64,000 nt of DNA from Streptomyces smyrnaeus (GTDB lineage Bacteria > Actinomycetota > Actinomycetes > Streptomycetales > Streptomycetaceae): the NCBI RefSeq assembly GCF_017676345.1, contig NZ_JAFFZM010000017.1, positions 124,001 to 188,000 on the forward strand. The letters are read 5' to 3'. Below are positions 39,145-48,154 of this stretch, one piece after another (positions within the stretch are counted from its first letter, which is position 1; each line of letters starts with the position of its first letter). The translations under genes and the position numbers were made by a program. Below the pieces are notes generated by a model that was not told where the DNA came from, did no database searches, and saw only the letters and a list, made by a program, of their open reading frames with translations.

Positions 39145-41790
39145 TCAGCGGTCGCAGGCGAGGGTGCCGTCGGCGGCGCCCTCGATCAGTTTCCGGTGCG
39201 CGGCCTCGATCCGCTCCACATCCGGCTTGACGACCTTTCTGTCGTAGGTCAGCAGCCCGTTCAGTTCGCCCTCCACATCGGCGATCTGGGTGTAGACGGC
39301 GCCGCTGCTGCCGTCGCAGGCGGCGAAGCGCTCGACGTCCTCCAGTTTGGCCAGGTATTCGTCGGTGAACTTCTCCTTCTCGACGCCCACATAGGTGTGC
39401 CGCACGGGCCAGGCATGGCCGGGTACGGCGAGTCCGAGCCCGCCGTATTCGCCGCTCACCAGCGCCCGCTTGCCGTCCGGCGAGGGAAGTTGGGCACCGG
39501 GGTAGCCGTGCGCGTCGGACACGTCGCCGTTGCCGCCGTCGACGGCGCCGCAGCAGTTGTGCCCGCTCATGTTGTTCACGAGCCGCGAGGGGTCGAGTTC
39601 CTTCGCGTAGTCGGCGATCCGCGCCTGGTCGTACTGGCCCCAGCCCTCGTTGAAGGTGACCCACATGATCACCGAGGGATGGCTGTCGTGCTGCTGGATC
39701 AGCTGTTTCAGCTCGTGCTCGTACTGGGTCCGCGCCGCGCTGTCCGGCCTCCGGTCGGAGCGCATGGACGGCATGTCCTGCCACACCAGCAGGCCCAGTC
39801 GGTCCGCGTGGTAGAACCAGCGGTCGGGCTCGACCTTGATGTGCTTGCGGACCGAGTTGAAGCCCATTTCCTTGTGGCGGCGCAGATCGGAGGCGAGAGC
39901 TTCGTCCGTCGGTGCCGTGTGCAGTCCGTCGGGCCAGAAGCCGTGGTCGAGGGTGGCCATCGAGAAGACGGGTTTGCCGTTGAGCACCATGCGCCGCTTG
40001 CCGTCGACGGTCTCGACAGAGATCTCCCGCATACCGAAGTAGCTCTCGACGACGTCCGCCGACCGCCCCTTGCCCACCTTCACCTCAAGGGTGTACAGGT
40101 GCGGGTCGTCGGGCGACCACAGATGCGGATCGGGCACCGGGACCCGGAACGGCTCGCTCCCGCTGCCGGTGGCCCGGCCGACCTCGCGCTCACCGTCGTA
40201 GGCGACCGCTGTGACGGGCACTTCGTCCCGCACGCCGCGTGCGGTGACCGCGACCTGCTCACCGTCCAGGTCGGGTGTGGTCTTGACGTCGGCGACGTGG
40301 TCGGCCGCCACCGGTTCCATCCACACCGTCTGCCAGATCCCCGACGACGGCGTGTACCAGATGCCCTCGGGGTCGAGCCGCTGTTTGCCGACGGGCGGGT
40401 TGGGGCCGTCCGGGGAGTCGGTCGGGTCGTGGACACCGACGACCAGTTCCTGGTGCCGTCCGGGGCGCAGCGCGTCGGTGACATCGACGGTGAAGCGGTC
40501 GTAGCCGCCCTTGTGCGCGGCGACGCGCTTCCCGTTGACGTAGACGGTGGCCTGCCAGTCGACGGCGTCGAAGTGCAGCTTCAGTCGCTCGCCGGAGCCG
40601 TGTGCGCCCACCTTCCAGCTCCTGGGCACGGTGAACGACCGCTTGTACCACATCCGTTCCTCGTGGCGCTCCACTCCGGACAGCTGCGACTCGACGGGGT
40701 AGGGGACCAGGATCTTCTCGGCCAGCTTCTTGTGCCGGCCCAGCGGCGGCCGCTCGCCCTTCTCGGCCGCGGCGAACTGCCAGGTACCGTTGAGGTTTCG
40801 CCACCGGTCGCGCTTGAGCTGCGGGCGCGGGTACTCGGGCAGCGCGTTGCCGGGGCGGACCTCCTCGGCCCACTCTGTCTTGAGCTGGTACTGCGACCTG
40901 TTGTCGCCGGACGTCCAGAAGGCACCGACCGGCCGGTCGTCGGCGCCGGTCAGCCCGCCCTCTCCGTCGTAGCGGACGTCGGCCGTGCCGCCCTGGCCCA
41001 CGACCGGTTCGGGCAGCGCGACCAGCAGCGCACGCGGGTCGTCGGGGGCGCGGCGTATCTCGCCCAGCGGCCAGGTGGCGCCACCGATGACGGCCTTGAG
41101 GTGGTCGCGCAGCCGGGCGGGTGGCGCTGCGAGCTCCTGGGCGAAGCCGAGTTCCAGCGTGCGACCGGACTTGCGCACGTGCACCTCGGTGGGGCCGTCG
41201 TAGTCGAAGCCGTCCGGGAGGGTGAAGGCCGACCGGGGAACGGCCGTCTTCGTACCGCCGGGCGGGGTCCAGCGCACATGGAGGTTGGAGCCGCCCCACT
41301 CCTCGAAGTACTCGACCTTGAGGTCGTAGGACTTGCCCGCCGCAAGCTCGACGGGCTCGGAGTTCTGCTCCTTGTCCCAGTCGGGGACCCAGTGGTCGAT
41401 GACGAGCCGGCCGTCGAGCCACATACGGAAGCCGTTGTCCCCGGTGATGTGGAAGGTGTGGCTGCCCGTCCGCTCCGGGGTGAGCCGGCCGGTCCAGCGG
41501 ACGCTGGCGTGATCGGCGCTGCCGGTACGTTCCTTCAGCCGCGGTTCGAGGTCGTCGAAGTCGAGGCCCGGGTCGAAGGCGGTGGCCTTGAGGGTGCCGA
41601 AGTCGTAGGCGCCGGGCGCCGACTGGGTCCAGTACTCGCCCTTGAGGCCGTGCGCCTCGGGCGGCTGGGCGGCGGGTGCCGCGGCCGAGGCCGTGGCGGC
41701 GGACCCCGGTGGGGCGCCGAGCACGGCGAGGAGGGCGAGGAGGGCTGAGGCGGCGATGACGGCCGCTGACCAGGGTTGTGCGCGTCTCAC
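39145..41790 (-). CDS. Secreted GH2 glycosidase with PA14 domain
   Basis: An 881-residue secreted enzyme. A signal peptide (residues 1-38, core AAVIAASALLALLAVLGAP) is followed by a PA14-type domain (about 48-185, with GLKGEYWTQSAPG and FRMWLDGRLVIDHW), a GH2 sugar-binding domain (WKRSF-like MWYKRSFTVPRSW near 385) and the TIM barrel. The acid/base Glu lies in TFNEGWGQYD and the nucleophile Glu in SGEYGGLG, as in GH2 beta-galactosidases, mannosidases and glucuronidases. The exact sugar is not clear. The GTG start at 41790 follows GGAGGT. The divergent LacI gene is its likely regulator. Confidence 0.85.
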   Translation of the reverse strand: MRRAQPWSAAVIAASALLALLAVLGAPPGSAATASAAAPAAQPPEAHGLKGEYWTQSAPGAYDFGTLKATAFDPGLDFDDLEPRLKERTGSADHASVRWTGRLTPERTGSHTFHITGDNGFRMWLDGRLVIDHWVPDWDKEQNSEPVELAAGKSYDLKVEYFEEWGGSNLHVRWTPPGGTKTAVPRSAFTLPDGFDYDGPTEVHVRKSGRTLELGFAQELAAPPARLRDHLKAVIGGATWPLGEIRRAPDDPRALLVALPEPVVGQGGTADVRYDGEGGLTGADDRPVGAFWTSGDNRSQYQLKTEWAEEVRPGNALPEYPRPQLKRDRWRNLNGTWQFAAAEKGERPPLGRHKKLAEKILVPYPVESQLSGVERHEERMWYKRSFTVPRSWKVGAHGSGERLKLHFDAVDWQATVYVNGKRVAAHKGGYDRFTVDVTDALRPGRHQELVVGVHDPTDSPDGPNPPVGKQRLDPEGIWYTPSSGIWQTVWMEPVAADHVADVKTTPDLDGEQVAVTARGVRDEVPVTAVAYDGEREVGRATGSGSEPFRVPVPDPHLWSPDDPHLYTLEVKVGKGRSADVVESYFGMREISVETVDGKRRMVLNGKPVFSMATLDHGFWPDGLHTAPTDEALASDLRRHKEMGFNSVRKHIKVEPDRWFYHADRLGLLVWQDMPSMRSDRRPDSAARTQYEHELKQLIQQHDSHPSVIMWVTFNEGWGQYDQARIADYAKELDPSRLVNNMSGHNCCGAVDGGNGDVSDAHGYPGAQLPSPDGKRALVSGEYGGLGLAVPGHAWPVRHTYVGVEKEKFTDEYLAKLEDVERFAACDGSSGAVYTQIADVEGELNGLLTYDRKVVKPDVERIEAAHRKLIEGAADGTLACDR

Positions 41791-41883
41791 GGTACCTCCG
41801 GGTGAGGTGTGCCACGTGTGGGTGCGGACTGTGCCCTGTGGAACTTCTCCGTGCGGTCCTTGTGGGTGCCCCGTCGGCTTGTA

Positions 41884-41900
41884 CAACGTTGGAAACGGGG
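41884..41900. promoter_or_regulatory. Candidate LacI operator (partly degenerate)
   Basis: The sequence around ACAACGTTGGAAACG has the central CG and one strong half-site (TTGGAAA) of a LacI-family operator; the other half is degenerate. It lies in the divergent region between the GH2 and LacI genes and shares its half-site with the better palindrome at 43107-43124. Confidence 0.45.
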
Positions 41901-42003
41901 ACAGTTGGCATGACAGCACGCATGCCGGACCCTGTCCAGGTACGCGACGACAGCGGCCGAACCGGGCACGGAGCGGGCAGCGAACGGGGGGAGTTGGGCA
42001 CGG

Positions 42004-43029
42004 GTGAGGGTGAGTCTCAAGGACGTGGCCGAGCACGCGGGCGTCTCGGTCAAGACCGTCTCGAACGTGGTGAACAAGTACCAGCACGTCACGCCCGCCA
42101 CCCGGCACAAGGTGCAGCAGGCCATCGACGTGCTCGGCTACCGGCCCAACCCCACAGCCCGCCATCTGCGCAAAGGCCGTACGGGCATCCTCGCCCTCGC
42201 CGTGCCCGAACTGGGCAACCCCTACTTCGCCGAACTGGCCGGAGCCGTGGTCGACGCCGCCGCCGAGCACGACTACACGGTGCTGCTCGACCACACCCAG
42301 GGCCGCCGCGACCGCGAACTCCTGGTCGCCCAGGGCTTCCGCACCCGGGTCATCGACGGTCTGATCCTCAACCCGCTGGAACTGGAGGCCGAGGACCTGG
42401 CGGCGCGCACCGACGAGGTGCCTCTCGTGCTGATCGGCGAGCGACGCTACGACCTGCCCTACGACCACATCGCGATCGACAACGTCGCGGCGGCGCGCAC
42501 CGCCGTGCGGCACCTGCTGGACATCGGGCGGCGCCGCATCGCCTTCGTGGGCGCCCGCCGCGACCGGCCCAGCAGGCCCGCGCATCTGCGGCTGCTGGGC
42601 TGGCAGACGGAGCTGGCGGCGTCCGGGCTCGCCGCGGACGACGCACTGGTGGGACGGGTGGAGGGGTGGGAGCGCGCGGACGGGGCCGCGGCGATGGCGG
42701 CGCTGCTGGACTCCGGGCAGCGACCGGACGCGGTCTTCGCCTACAACGACCTCGTGGCCATCGGGGCGATGCGGCTGCTGGCCGAGCGCGGGTTGCGGGT
42801 GCCGCAGGACGTCGCGGTGGTGGGGTTCGACGATCTGACGGAGGGCCGGTACGGCATGGTGTCGCTCACGACGGTGGCGCCGGACAAGCGGGCGATAGCC
42901 CGGCTGGCCGTGGAGTCGGTGGTGCTCCGCATCGGTGGCGGGGCCGGCGCTCCTGAGGGCCCCCGGCAACTGCGGCCGGGCTTCCGGCTCCTGGAGCGGG
43001 AGAGCACGCTGGGCCGCCCCGACGGGTGA
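42004..43029 (+). CDS. LacI-family transcriptional regulator
   Basis: A 341-residue regulator. The N-terminal HTH (SLKDVAEHAGVSVKTVSNVVN) and hinge helix (RPNPTARHLRKGRT) bind DNA; the C-terminal two-lobed sugar-binding domain runs from about 60 to 330 (LALAVPELGNPYFAELAG, DAVFAYNDLVAIGAMR, VAVVGFDD). It should respond to a sugar and control the divergent GH2 gene. GTG 42004 has a GGGGGAG site about 10 nt upstream; GTG 42010 is an alternative start. Confidence 0.9.
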   Translation: MRVSLKDVAEHAGVSVKTVSNVVNKYQHVTPATRHKVQQAIDVLGYRPNPTARHLRKGRTGILALAVPELGNPYFAELAGAVVDAAAEHDYTVLLDHTQGRRDRELLVAQGFRTRVIDGLILNPLELEAEDLAARTDEVPLVLIGERRYDLPYDHIAIDNVAAARTAVRHLLDIGRRRIAFVGARRDRPSRPAHLRLLGWQTELAASGLAADDALVGRVEGWERADGAAAMAALLDSGQRPDAVFAYNDLVAIGAMRLLAERGLRVPQDVAVVGFDDLTEGRYGMVSLTTVAPDKRAIARLAVESVVLRIGGGAGAPEGPRQLRPGFRLLERESTLGRPDG

Positions 43030-43106
43030 GGAACTGTCGGCGGGGGCCCGGACCGCGGGCGGGGGCGCGGGCGGGGGCCTTTCGCCACGTCTTGGGACGA
43101 GTGCGG

Positions 43107-43124
43107 TTTTCCAACGATGGAAAG
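43107..43124. promoter_or_regulatory. LacI-type palindromic operator downstream of the LacI gene
   Basis: TTTTCCAACGATGGAAAG is a near-perfect palindrome with central CG: TTTCCA and TGGAAA arms with one mismatch. It matches the half-site between the GH2 and LacI genes but lies after the LacI stop, between two convergent genes, where it controls no obvious promoter. It may act as an auxiliary site for looping. Confidence 0.5.
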
Positions 43125-43164
43125 CCGCAGGAGCCCCCGCCCGCGGAACCTCGTCGCGCAGCGG

Positions 43165-44277
43165 TCAGACGTCCACCCCGCGGCTGCGCAGCCACGGCAC
43201 CGGGTCGATGCCCGAGCCGACCTCGGGGGTGACCCGGACCTCGAAGTGCAGGTGCGGGCCGGTGGAGTTGCCGGTGTTGCCGGAGAGGCCGATCTGCTCC
43301 CCCGCCCGTACGTGCTCGCCCGGCTTGGTCTGGATGCGCGAGAGATGCGCGTACTGCGTGTAGTAGCCGTTGGGGTGCCTGATGACGATGTGGTTGCCGA
43401 AGGGGCCGCCGCAGTTCGTCTTGACGACGGTGCCCGCGCCGACGGCCCGGACCGGGGTGCCGACCTCCACCGCGAAGTCCTGGCCGGTATGGCTGTTCGA
43501 CCAGCGCTTGCCCGAGGAGGCGAAGCCCGCCGACAGCGTATAGCCCTTGACCGGCGCCACCCACTTCCCGCTGCCGGCCGCCCGGCGCTCGCCCGGCGGG
43601 CTGTAGGCGCAGCCCCCGGAGCCCGGCTCGGCCCGCAGCGCCGCGCGCGAGATCGGCCCTGCGGCCCGTGCCGCGCGTTCCTCCCGTGCCTCCCGCAGCC
43701 GCTCCCTGGCCTGCGCCAGCCGCCGTTCGACGAGGCGCTTGGCGCGCCGCTGCCGCTCGGTTTCGGCCTTCAGTTCGCCCAGCTGGGTCCGCCGGCGCTC
43801 CCGGTCCCGCACGAGGTCGCGCTGGGTGGTCTTCGTGGTGTGCAGCAGCCGCCGGAAGGCGAGGTCGCCCTGGCGCTGCGAGCGGAGCCTGTCGAGCAGG
43901 GTGTCCGGGGTGCTGGTCATCAGCAGCCGGGTGGCCGGGGCCCAGCCGCCCTCCTGGTACTGCCGACGGGCCACCGCGCCGAGCTGCCGGTGCAGCCGCC
44001 GCAGCCGCTCCTCCCCTCTGCTGACGGCCCGTGCGGCCCGGGCGACCGCCGCCCGTTGCACTGCTGCCTTGCGGTGGGCGGCCTCGTAGCGAGCCGAGGC
44101 AGCTGCGGCCTCCCGGTAGAGCGAGGCGATCCGGGCGGGCAGCGGCTGCGCGGCCTCGGCCGCGCCCCGGGCGGGTGCGGTGCCCGCGGCCTGCGGCGCG
44201 CCGGCGGCGAGCACCGCCGCACACACCAGCGCTGCCAGCGGCACAGCTGCCCGTCTCTTTCGTACGACCTGAGTCAT
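43165..44277 (-). CDS. Secreted M23 peptidoglycan endopeptidase with coiled coil
   Basis: A 370-residue NlpD/EnvC-like protein. A signal peptide (AAVPLAALVCAAVLAAGAPQA, about 9-29) precedes a long charged coiled coil (about 45-205) and a C-terminal LytM/M23 domain (about 260-355). The zinc site is seen in SNSHTGQDFAV and GPHLHFEV, with the intact catalytic-type His in YAHLSRI, so it should cleave peptide cross-links and is probably an active enzyme. No strong ribosome site is visible before ATG 44277. It stands alone, convergent with LacI. Confidence 0.87.
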   Translation of the reverse strand: MTQVVRKRRAAVPLAALVCAAVLAAGAPQAAGTAPARGAAEAAQPLPARIASLYREAAAASARYEAAHRKAAVQRAAVARAARAVSRGEERLRRLHRQLGAVARRQYQEGGWAPATRLLMTSTPDTLLDRLRSQRQGDLAFRRLLHTTKTTQRDLVRDRERRRTQLGELKAETERQRRAKRLVERRLAQARERLREAREERAARAAGPISRAALRAEPGSGGCAYSPPGERRAAGSGKWVAPVKGYTLSAGFASSGKRWSNSHTGQDFAVEVGTPVRAVGAGTVVKTNCGGPFGNHIVIRHPNGYYTQYAHLSRIQTKPGEHVRAGEQIGLSGNTGNSTGPHLHFEVRVTPEVGSGIDPVPWLRSRGVDV

Positions 44278-44404
44278 GGCACGATCGTGCGGCCGTGCGC
44301 GGCGTCAGAGGCGTCGCACGGGCGCGGCACGCGGGCGGCTTGGGCCGTTCGTCGCAGCGCCCTGTCCCCAGGACGGGTGCTTTTTCGGGCGGCGCGAGAG
44401 GGCC

Positions 44405-45985
44405 TCAGCCGTGCGGGGAGGTGGCCGCCTCCCGCTCCGGGCGCCCGGAACGGTCGGGGACCCCGGCCTCGCCGCCGTCCTTCCCGGGCCGGGGGCGCAG
44501 CAGCACCCAGGCCAGCACGGCGGCGACCGCGAGCAGTGCCGCACCGGCCAGCCCGGTGATCTGGACACCGCGCGAGAAGGCGGACCTGGCCTCGGCGACC
44601 AGTGCCTGGCCGGGGCCGCCGCCCAGTCGCGCGGCGGCGGCCAGGGCGTTGCCGAGCGTCTCGCGGGCGGCGTCCAGCACCCGCGCCGGCACCCCGTCCA
44701 CCGGGTCGAGGCCCATCCGGTACGCGGAGGAGAGCACGCTGCCCAGCACGGCGACGCCGAGCGCGCCGCCCAGCTCGATACCGGTCTCGGAGACGGCCGA
44801 GGCGGCGCCCGCCCGCTCGGGCGGAACGGTGGCGAGCACCATGCTGTTGGTCAGCGTCATCACCGTCCCCACGCCCAGGCTCACCAGGCAGAAGGCGAGG
44901 ACGACGACGGCCACCCCGTGCCCCAGCGGCAGCGCCGTCAGCGCCGCGAAGCCGAGCGCCGCGGTCGCCAGCCCGGCGGTGATCAGCTGCCGTACGCCGG
45001 TGCGCCGGGCCGCGGCGGCGGCGAAGAATCCGGAGGCGACCGAGAGGGCGGCGCCGGGCAGCAGCATCACTCCGCCGCGCAGCGGCGAGAGGCCCTCGGA
45101 CAGCTGCAGGAACTGCGGGATGAAGAAGAGCGATCCGGCCATCACGAAGATCACGAGCACATTGGTGACGATCGCGGCGGAGAAGTGCCGGATACGGAAG
45201 AGGGAGATGTCGATGAGCGGGTCGGCGAGGGTGCGCTGGCGCCGTACGAACACGGCGCCGAAGGCCAGCCCCACGGCGAGGAACGGCACGGCCCGCAGCT
45301 GGTCGCCGTGTGCGAACGTCTTGACGGCGTAGACGGCGGGCAGCACCGTCAGCAGGGTGAGGGCCGCGCTGAGCAGGTCGAAGCGGCCCGGCCTGGGGTC
45401 CTTGGTCTCGGGCACCAGCAGCGGCAGCCCGGCCAGGGCGAGCAGCACCAGCGGAAGGTTGATCAGGAAGACCGAGCCCCACCAGAAGTGCTCCAGCAGC
45501 AGCCCGCCGACGACGGGGCCGAGAGCCGAACCGGCGCTGAAGGCGGAGCCCCAGGCGGCGACGGCGACCATCCGCTGGCGCTCGTCGCGGAACATGTTGC
45601 GCAGCAGCGAGAGGGTGGAGGGCATCAGCGTCGCGCCCGCCACGCCGAGCAGGACGCGGGCCGCGATGAGCGCGCCCGCGCTGGGGGCGTAGGCGGCGAG
45701 CGCGGAGGCGACGCCGAATCCGGCGCAGCCGATCATCAGCAGCTTGCGCCTGCCTATTCGGTCGCCGAGGGTGCCCATGGTCACCAGCAGCCCGGCGAGC
45801 ACGAAGGAGTAGATGTCCACGAGCCACAGCAGTTGGGTGCTGGAGGGGGCGAGGTCCTCGCTGAGCGCGGGGACGGCGAAGCCCAGGACCGTGAGGTCTA
45901 TCGCGATCAGCAGCACGGGCAGGGTGAGGATCAGCAGGCCGGCCCACTCCCGGGGGCCGGCCTTCACGGTCATGTCCTGCGCCAT
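44405..45985 (-). CDS. DHA2-type MFS drug exporter (14 TM)
   Basis: A 526-residue multidrug-type transporter with about 14 transmembrane segments. Conserved MFS motifs include LGDRIGRRKLLMIG in the loop after helix 2 and ALGPVVGGLLLEHFWWGSVFLIN (motif C-like, given as landmarks ALGPVVGG and FWWGSVFLIN). Such QacA/EmrB-like proteins export hydrophobic compounds using proton exchange. The gene is divergent from a TetR regulator, and two tandem operators lie between them, so export is probably induced by a substrate bound by TetR. Confidence 0.9.
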   Translation of the reverse strand: MAQDMTVKAGPREWAGLLILTLPVLLIAIDLTVLGFAVPALSEDLAPSSTQLLWLVDIYSFVLAGLLVTMGTLGDRIGRRKLLMIGCAGFGVASALAAYAPSAGALIAARVLLGVAGATLMPSTLSLLRNMFRDERQRMVAVAAWGSAFSAGSALGPVVGGLLLEHFWWGSVFLINLPLVLLALAGLPLLVPETKDPRPGRFDLLSAALTLLTVLPAVYAVKTFAHGDQLRAVPFLAVGLAFGAVFVRRQRTLADPLIDISLFRIRHFSAAIVTNVLVIFVMAGSLFFIPQFLQLSEGLSPLRGGVMLLPGAALSVASGFFAAAAARRTGVRQLITAGLATAALGFAALTALPLGHGVAVVVLAFCLVSLGVGTVMTLTNSMVLATVPPERAGAASAVSETGIELGGALGVAVLGSVLSSAYRMGLDPVDGVPARVLDAARETLGNALAAAARLGGGPGQALVAEARSAFSRGVQITGLAGAALLAVAAVLAWVLLRPRPGKDGGEAGVPDRSGRPEREAATSPHG

Positions 45986-46078
45986 GGCTCGGTTTCTCCG
46001 TTCTTGCGTTCGTGCGGCGTCGCTCGTACGTGGTGCGGCGGGACGGTCCGGCCCCGGCGTCCGCGGTGCCGGGCATTT

Positions 46079-46118
46079 TGTGTACGGACGTACATAAATC
46101 TGTGTACTAGGGTACACA
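46079..46118. promoter_or_regulatory. Two tandem TetR operators
   Basis: Op1 (46079-46096) is TGTGTAC-GGAC-GTACATA and Op2 (46101-46118) is TGTGTAC-TAGG-GTACACA, each a 7-bp inverted repeat with a 4-bp spacer; Op2 is perfect, Op1 has one mismatch. Centres are 22 bp apart, two helical turns, so two dimers would bind on one face. They fill the divergent region between the MFS and TetR genes. Confidence 0.8.
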
Positions 46119-46153
46119 AAAACCGCCGGAACGGAGAAAGACGGGCAGTGCCG

Positions 46154-46714
46154 ATGGGAGCCAAGCGAGGGCCGGCCGACCCCGGGCGCCGGGAGCGGAT
46201 CATGGCGGCCACCGAGCGGATCCTGCTGGAGCACGGCATCGCGGGGCTCAGCCACCGCGCGGTCGCCCGCGAGGCGGACGTCCCGCTCGGCTCCACGACC
46301 TACTACTTCGCCACCCTGGACGAGCTGCTCGACGCGGCCACCCGCAGGCTCAGCGAGCGCTACGCACGCCGGCTGCGCACCTGGGGGGCGGAACTGGGCC
46401 AGATCACCCGTGCCGGACTGGTGGAGGCGCTGGCCGACCTGGTGGAGACGCTGCTGCGCGACGACCGCGCCGCGCTGGTTCTCTCCTTCGAACTGTCGGC
46501 CGCCGCCATGCGCAGACCCGAACTGCGCGACTCGGCGCTGCTGTACGCCGAGACCGAGCGCCAGGTGCTGGGCGCACACACCGACGAGCGCACGGCCCGG
46601 GCACTCTCCCGCGTCCTCGACGGCTTGCTGCTGCACTCCCTCGCCGCGGCCACCCCACCCACCCGCTCGGACATCACCGGGCCGCTCGCGGCGCTGCTCA
46701 CCCCCGACGACTGA
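46154..46714 (+). CDS. TetR-family repressor
   Basis: A 186-residue regulator. The N-terminal HTH (GLSHRAVAREADVPLGSTTY, with YYFATLDELLDAA following) binds DNA, and the C-terminal helical domain binds ligand. It almost certainly represses the divergent MFS exporter and itself at the tandem palindromes 30-75 bp upstream. Start: ATG 46154 was chosen; the GTG two codons earlier (46148) has better spacing to GGAGAAAG. Confidence 0.88.
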   Translation: MGAKRGPADPGRRERIMAATERILLEHGIAGLSHRAVAREADVPLGSTTYYFATLDELLDAATRRLSERYARRLRTWGAELGQITRAGLVEALADLVETLLRDDRAALVLSFELSAAAMRRPELRDSALLYAETERQVLGAHTDERTARALSRVLDGLLLHSLAAATPPTRSDITGPLAALLTPDD

Positions 46715-46771
46715 GCGCACGGCGGCCCCGCGCTCACCCTTGAGAGGGTCGAGCGCGGGGCCGCTGTGCGC
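46715..46771 (+). terminator. Long bidirectional stem-loop after TetR
   Basis: GCGCACGGCGGCCCCGCGCTC and its mate GAGCGCGGGGCCGCTGTGCGC form a 21-bp stem with one mismatch, extended by inner ACCCT/AGGGT pairs. It directly follows the TetR stop codon and would stop transcription from either side. (Arms are given whole here only as position ranges: 46715-46735 and 46751-46771.). Confidence 0.75.
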
Positions 46772-46875
46772 TCAGGATCTGCTTCTGGCTGCCGTGGCCG
46801 TCCGCCTTGTCCGGCCGCCACCTCCGCCGCCTTCTCCCGGATCGGGCAGCCATCGGCGTCGGCGCGCACCCGGGG

Positions 46876-47250
46876 TCAGCCGGGGCCGCCGCTGCCGAAG
46901 GATCCGCTCTTGCCCGGCTCCCACTTCTTGCGCGTCGGCGGCTCGCCGGGGTGGTGCTCGCGGTCGCCCTGATCGTGCACACCGCTGTGCGGCAGCCGAC
47001 GGACCCCGTCGCGGGGCATCTCGTCCGGCTCGCGGTTCTCCGTGACCTCCTGGACCGGGCCACCGTCGGGCAGGTGCGGCTGCTCGTCGGGCTCGGGCGG
47101 TTCGGGCTCGCGGTTCTTGATCCGGATGCCGAGCCAGACGGCGCCGATCAGCGCGGCCACGATCAACAGCCCGATGAGCCCGGGAACCAGACCCACCAGA
47201 TGGTCACGGGCGGCGACGTCCATGGCCGTCCCGATGACGTCCGCGTTCAT
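46876..47250 (-). CDS. Small single-pass membrane protein (DUF6479-like)
   Basis: A 124-residue protein with one N-terminal transmembrane segment (LVGLVPGLIGLLIVAALIGA, about 18-37) and a long polar, Pro/Glu/Gly-rich cytoplasmic tail (REPEPPEPDEQ, TRKKWEPGKSGSFGSGGPG) that is likely disordered. This layout is seen in many actinobacterial hypothetical proteins. Function unknown; no clear operon partner. Confidence 0.65.
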   Translation of the reverse strand: MNADVIGTAMDVAARDHLVGLVPGLIGLLIVAALIGAVWLGIRIKNREPEPPEPDEQPHLPDGGPVQEVTENREPDEMPRDGVRRLPHSGVHDQGDREHHPGEPPTRKKWEPGKSGSFGSGGPG

Positions 47251-47406
47251 GTGCTCAGCCCCCTTCGGCTCGCGGTGTCACCCTCGGGGTTTCCGTGGGG
47301 GACCGAAGGAAACCTGGCCGGACCCGGGAAGCGAACATCTGAGCGATACGGCATGCGCGGTCCCCGCCCCGTACTCGGTCCACGTCCTGTTCAGCCCGCG
47401 GCGTGT

Positions 47407-48126
47407 TCAGTCCGCGTCGTGCGATCCGGAGACGGCGCGCCCGTTAACCGCCAGTACCCCGGGCACCTCCATCAGCTCGCCCACCAGCTCCGGCACCGAG
47501 CCGGAACCCGACACCGCGAGGGTGAGCTTGGTCAGCTCCGGCCGCGGCTCCCCCACCTGCTCGACATTGGTCTCGGTCACCACGAAACCGCGCTCCGTGC
47601 ACAGCGACAGCGCGTTGCGCAACACACCCCGCCCCTCCTCGTAGGTGAGCCGCAGATGGCCCGGCACCGCCCCCGGCAGCCGGTCGCTGACCTTGGTGAA
47701 GCCCCAGACGGTGAGGAAGTGCATGGCCACCGTCGCAACGGCCAGCAGCGGCAGCCCCGCACCGCAGGCCATTCCGACCGCGGCCGAGACCCATACGATC
47801 GCCGCCGTCGTCAGCCCGCGCACCACGTCGCGGCGCAGGAAGATGACGCCACCGCCGAGGAACCCGACGCCGGAGACGACCTGCGCCGCGACCCGGGACG
47901 GATCGATGGAGATGTCCTCCATGCCCATCAGATCGGCGAAGCCGTACTTGCTGACCAGCATGAAGAGCGCGGCGCCCAGCCCCACCAGCGCGTGGGTGCG
48001 CAGACCCGCGCTCTTGTTCTTGGCCCGCCGCTCCAGGCCGATCAGTGAGGTCAGGAGGAAAGCCAGCGCGAGGTTGGCCACCTGCGGCCAGCCCTGGCCG
48101 AGGGAAGAGTAGAACGCGTCGTTCAT
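47407..48126 (-). CDS. MgtC/SapB-family membrane protein
   Basis: A 239-residue protein with four to five transmembrane segments, starting LALAFLLTSLIGLERRAKNK and including the conserved GLRTHALVGLGAALFML and VVSGVGFLGGGVIFLRR. A C-terminal cytoplasmic ACT-like domain (about 155-235) follows. The family is linked to survival at low Mg2+ or acid pH and to intramembrane ATPase control. The gene begins 28 nt after gvpK on the same strand, so it may be read from the gas vesicle transcript. Confidence 0.85.
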   Translation of the reverse strand: MNDAFYSSLGQGWPQVANLALAFLLTSLIGLERRAKNKSAGLRTHALVGLGAALFMLVSKYGFADLMGMEDISIDPSRVAAQVVSGVGFLGGGVIFLRRDVVRGLTTAAIVWVSAAVGMACGAGLPLLAVATVAMHFLTVWGFTKVSDRLPGAVPGHLRLTYEEGRGVLRNALSLCTERGFVVTETNVEQVGEPRPELTKLTLAVSGSGSVPELVGELMEVPGVLAVNGRAVSGSHDAD

Positions 48127-48154
48127 ATCCGAGGTCTAACAGCTTCGGGTGTCA

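Noticed and set aside
46734..47063. 109-codon minus-strand frame between TetR and the small membrane protein
   Set aside because: It overlaps the membrane-protein gene in another frame and is Arg/Ser/Thr-rich with no ribosome site.
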